A DNA stretch of 64,000 nt from Bog-756 sp963841885. GTDB taxonomy: Bacteria > Actinomycetota > Acidimicrobiia > Acidimicrobiales > RAAP-2. Shown in pieces: positions 61,251-64,000 of this stretch. Position numbers and translations under genes: made by a program. The DNA lies in the NCBI GenBank assembly GCA_963841885.1, contig CAWJEK010000020.1, forward strand, positions 102,326-166,325. Reading direction: 5' to 3'. Position 1 is the first letter of the stretch. Each line of letters starts with the position of its first letter. The notes under the pieces were generated by a model. The model saw only the letters and a program-made list of their open reading frames with translations. It made no database searches and had not been told where the DNA came from.

Positions 61251-61979
61251 GTGCTGGCGACGTTGCGCCGCGACGTCGCGGCCGTCCGCCAGCGGGACCC
61301 GGCGGCCCGCTCCGGCGCCGAGGTGGTGCTCTGCTATCCCGGGCTGCACGCCGTGTGGGGCCACCGGCTGGCCCACCGCCTCTGGCTCGACGGCCACCGG
61401 CTGGCGGCCCGGTTCGTGTCCACCGTGGTGCGGGCCTGGACGGCGGTCGACATCCATCCGGGAGCCAGCATCGGCCAGGGATTCTTCATCGACCACGCCC
61501 TGGGCGTCGTGATCGGCGAGACGGCCGTGATCGGCGACGACGTCACCCTCTACCAGGGGGTGACGCTCGGTGGCACCAGCCTCGAACGGGGCAAGCGCCA
61601 CCCGACGCTGGGCGACCGGGTCACCATCGGGGCCGGTGCCAAGGTGCTCGGGCCGATCAGCGTGGGATCGGGCAGCCGCGTCGGGGCCAACGCCGTGGTC
61701 GTCCGGGACGTGCCACCCGACTCGGTGGTGGTCGGAGTGCCCGGCCAGGTCATCGCCCGCAGCCGGCCGCGCAGCCGGTCGTCGGTGACCGACCTCGATG
61801 ACGCCCTGCTGCCCGACCTGGTGGGTGTGACCCTCGGGGCGCTGCAGCGTCAGGTGGATGCCCTGGAGCGTGAGATAGGGGAGCGCGGCACCGACGGGGT
61901 CCCCGACGACCGGGTGCGGGTGCCGGAGATCCGGCCCGACGGGTCCGGCGTGTGGAAGGGCGAGGACTTCTCGATCTGA
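61251..61979 (+). CDS. cysE: Serine O-acetyltransferase
   Basis: The protein has 242 residues. The N-terminal helices end in WGHRLAHRLWLDGHRLAARF; the left-handed beta-helix has the hexapeptide repeats IHPGASIGQGFFIDHALGVV, IGETAVIGDDVTLYQGVTLG and GSRVGANAVVVRDVPPDSVV, with catalytic His in FIDHA and KRHPTL. It supplies O-acetylserine to CysK. The C-terminus is longer than in enteric CysE and ends in EDFSI rather than the usual CysK-binding isoleucine context, although the last residue is indeed Ile. Confidence 0.94.
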   Translation: MLATLRRDVAAVRQRDPAARSGAEVVLCYPGLHAVWGHRLAHRLWLDGHRLAARFVSTVVRAWTAVDIHPGASIGQGFFIDHALGVVIGETAVIGDDVTLYQGVTLGGTSLERGKRHPTLGDRVTIGAGAKVLGPISVGSGSRVGANAVVVRDVPPDSVVVGVPGQVIARSRPRSRSSVTDLDDALLPDLVGVTLGALQRQVDALEREIGERGTDGVPDDRVRVPEIRPDGSGVWKGEDFSI

Positions 61980-61998
61980 GAAGACTTCTCGATCTGAG
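61963..61998 (+). repeat. 18-bp tandem duplication over the cysE stop codon
   Basis: Positions 61963-61980 and 61981-61998 are almost identical (17 of 18), both including TCGATCTGAG; the first copy supplies the stop, the second is untranslated. Confidence 0.8.
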
Positions 61999-62030
61999 GT
62001 GGCCTGGCGGGTCCCCGGTCGGGGTGCAGC

Positions 62031-62912
62031 TCAGCCGGCCAGGGCGGCGGTGGTGCGCTCGAGGCAGTCCGGGTCGACCGTGCCGGGCACCAGGATGAAC
62101 TCGTCGCACCCGACGGCCTCGGCCGCGGCCAGCGCATCGAGCAGACGCGCCGGGCTGCTGAGCTCGACGAGCTGGGACAGTGCATCCGCCGCCCGATCGC
62201 CGAACACGGCCAGGTACGCGCGGGCGAACCGCTTCAGCTCGGCGTCGGCGCCGGCCCCGCCGAGCAGGTAGAAGGAACCGCTGACGAGCCGGGGCCGCTC
62301 GTCGCGCCCGGCCGACTCCCAGGCGTCGAGGGCCAGGGAGTTGCCCCGGGAGATCTCTCCGGGATCGGCGCCGATGGAGAAGCCGGTGACCCCCGTCGCC
62401 CAACGGGCGGCGCGGGCCATCGAGCGCGGACCCATGGCCGCGGCCAGCAGGGGAGGGCCGCCCGGGGTGTACGGGGCGGGTCCGACCGGCGAGCCGCCGT
62501 CGTAGGCGGGGGCGCCCGACCAGAGCCGCCGCAGTTCGCCGACGTCGTCGTCCAGGCGCCGATGGCGGCCCTCGAAGGAGACACCGAGGGCGCGGTAGTC
62601 CTGCTCCCGCCCGCCGACACCGACCCCGACGGTCAGCCGGCCGGCGGCCAGCACGTCGAGGGTGGCCAGCTGCTTGGCCAGGAGCGCCGGCCGGTGCAGC
62701 GGGACCACGGCGATGTTGGTGATGACCCGGACCCGTTCGGTCAGGGCCGCCGCCGCGGTGTTGGTCACCAGCAGTTCGGGATTGTGGAACGTGATCCGTT
62801 CGCCCGCCGAGACGCTCGAGTACGGGCCCTCGTCGATGCCGCGGCACCAGTCGACGAACGTCTCCCGGCCGAATCCCTCGGCCATGGTGGGCAGGGCGAT
62901 GCCGATCTCCAT
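62031..62912 (-). CDS. LLM-class F420-dependent oxidoreductase
   Basis: The protein has 293 residues from ATG 62912. The barrel is typical: MEIGIALPTMAEGFGRETFV, VRVITNIAVVPLHRPALLAK, QLATLDVLAAGRLTVGVGVG and GPPLLAAAMGPRSMARAARW. An in-frame GTG at 62924 is possible. TAGTGT lies 8 nt upstream of ATG 62912 on this strand. F420H2-dependent; substrate unknown. Confidence 0.88.
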   Translation of the reverse strand: MEIGIALPTMAEGFGRETFVDWCRGIDEGPYSSVSAGERITFHNPELLVTNTAAAALTERVRVITNIAVVPLHRPALLAKQLATLDVLAAGRLTVGVGVGGREQDYRALGVSFEGRHRRLDDDVGELRRLWSGAPAYDGGSPVGPAPYTPGGPPLLAAAMGPRSMARAARWATGVTGFSIGADPGEISRGNSLALDAWESAGRDERPRLVSGSFYLLGGAGADAELKRFARAYLAVFGDRAADALSQLVELSSPARLLDALAAAEAVGCDEFILVPGTVDPDCLERTTAALAG

Positions 62913-62985
62913 GGCGCCCGACACTAGCCATCGGCCACCCGGCGCCGGATCGGCCGGCCGGGACCGCGTGGCCCGGAGGTCACAG

Positions 62986-64000
62986 TCAGTGCAGGTGGGG
63001 TGCGGCCCTCCCCGTGTAGGTGGGGAGGTCGAGGTAGGTACGGATGCCGGGGGGCGCCGACACCACTGCCGGCACCGCGCTCACGCAGTGGGTGGCCGTG
63101 GCCACCACACCGGGGTTGCGCGCCAGGCCGGCGGCGACCGAGTCGGGATGCCAACCCCGGAACGTCACCCGGGCGGTCGGGTCACCCGTCACCTCCACCT
63201 CGAACCGCTCGCCCTCGGGGCCGAACCCCCAGGCCGGCTCGAGGTGCTCCTCGCCCATGAACCAATTGGTGGCCACCGTGATCACCGGTTCGTCGCGCAC
63301 GGTCGCCACCCACCGGAACTTCTGGGCGGCGATGTGGCCGGGGTGGATGGGACCGACGGGCGAGTCGATCGGAGCGGTCGCCACGGCCACCTCGTGGGAG
63401 ACCGAGACGCCCGGGTCGAGGGCGAAGCCGAGGGCGTGGCCGACCATGCGGATCGACTGACCGAACCCGTCGCCGAGGATGGCGGGCATCATCGACGCCG
63501 CCGCCTCCTCGGGGGTCTTGCCGAAGAGCATGATGTCGCCGACCACCCCGGGCGCGTCGTAGGTGCGGATGTCGGAGAACTCCTCGGCCCGGACGTGGGT
63601 GATCGACTGCGACAGTGCGGACACCATGAGCGGGAAGCGCTCGGTGATGCCACCGGGATGGATGCCCGTCCCGTGCACCGAGGTTCCCCCCGCGGCACAG
63701 GCGGCCTCGATGGCCGACTCGTCCCGGCCGTCGGGGAAGAACCAGTTGAGGGGGGTGACCACGTTCGCCCCCGACGCCAGGATCCGGGCGACCACGGTGG
63801 GGTCGGCCATGATCGGGGCGTAGACGACACAGTCGGCCCCGAGCGCCAGCAGGGCGTCGACGTCGTCGGTGGCCACCACGCCGGTGGGGTCGATGCCGCA
63901 CAGCTCGCCGACGTCGACGCCGACCTTGTCCGGGCTGTGGACCCAGCACCCCACGAGCTCGAGGTCGGGGTGGGCGACGATGCCGGCCACGGCGGCCCGG
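62986..64000 (-). CDS. Dihydrodipicolinate-reductase-like NAD(P)-dependent amine dehydrogenase, 5' end missing
   Basis: The frame is open to the window edge, so the N-terminal NAD motif is outside. Visible are VAHPDLELVGCWVHSPDKVG, ADCVVYAPIMADPTVVARIL, VVTPLNWFFPDGRDESAIEA, GTSVHGTGIHPGGITERFPL and ALGFALDPGVSVSHEVAVAT. The C-terminal half is that of the dapB-like 2,4-diaminopentanoate-dehydrogenase group. About 338 residues are present. It stands before the F420 gene on the same strand but 73 nt apart. Confidence 0.82.
   Translation of the reverse strand, partial: RAAVAGIVAHPDLELVGCWVHSPDKVGVDVGELCGIDPTGVVATDDVDALLALGADCVVYAPIMADPTVVARILASGANVVTPLNWFFPDGRDESAIEAACAAGGTSVHGTGIHPGGITERFPLMVSALSQSITHVRAEEFSDIRTYDAPGVVGDIMLFGKTPEEAAASMMPAILGDGFGQSIRMVGHALGFALDPGVSVSHEVAVATAPIDSPVGPIHPGHIAAQKFRWVATVRDEPVITVATNWFMGEEHLEPAWGFGPEGERFEVEVTGDPTARVTFRGWHPDSVAAGLARNPGVVATATHCVSAVPAVVSAPPGIRTYLDLPTYTGRAAPHLH

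Overview
The window is about 70% G+C, densely coded on both strands, and reads as chromosome from a high-GC Actinomycetota. The family mix points to class Acidimicrobiia: F420-dependent luciferase-like oxidoreductases, a PPOX-class F420 enzyme, DUF5990, DUF5996 and DUF5134 proteins, HAAS/PadR pairs, and secreted proteins built from the 'DGGVFAFGDAGFYGS' repeat. The class assignment is an inference from these families. No phage, plasmid, transposase, integrase or CRISPR signature is visible.

Layout. 1-12 kb: end of an F420 oxidoreductase and a SnoaL-like gene, a minus-strand lipid-modification operon (flavin oxidoreductase, DUF1365, cyclopropane-type fatty-acid methyltransferase) facing a divergent SRPBCC/short-chain dehydrogenase pair, then an aldehyde dehydrogenase, a membrane O-acyltransferase with SGNH domain, a lipoprotein and an inositol-phosphatase-like gene. 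12.9 kb: tRNA-Val(UAC), followed by a decayed beta-propeller fragment. 13.6-28 kb: accessory-looking genes, including a roughly 1000-residue secreted repeat protein, acetyltransferases, MerR, MarR, sulfatase, Hsp20 with an HspR-like regulator, an ornithine-cyclodeaminase homologue and a secreted SGNH hydrolase. 28-47 kb: small housekeeping and stress genes, a NarL-type two-component system, two ArsR-AHSA1 pairs, a PadR-HAAS module next to two tandem secreted propeller genes, an MFS exporter and several small membrane proteins. 47-51.4 kb: two CoA-ester lyases and a KimA-like permease. 51.5-57.6 kb: a copper-handling locus. 57.6-64 kb: secreted phosphoesterase, cysK-cysE and two further oxidoreductases.

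The standout is the copper locus. It holds a winged-helix regulator, a MymT-like metallothionein, a large membrane protein ending in a DUF5134 domain, a CopZ-like chaperone, a Cu(I) P-type ATPase with an extra C-terminal extracytoplasmic domain, and a BlaI/CopY-family repressor that carries a seven-cysteine N-terminal tail. Three palindromes of the BlaI type (TACTAC-N5-GTAGTA or one mismatch away) lie in front of the two upstream transcription units. This looks like a self-contained copper-responsive regulon using a BlaI-fold sensor in place of CsoR.

Two window-wide patterns matter for reading the annotation. First, many genes appear leaderless: a TAnnnT-type -10 box sits 5-8 nt before the start codon, and several regulators have palindromic operators overlapping that start. 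Second, 17 apparent single-base frameshifts break nine otherwise intact genes; most are probably sequence errors rather than true pseudogenes, so those coordinates span several reading frames.
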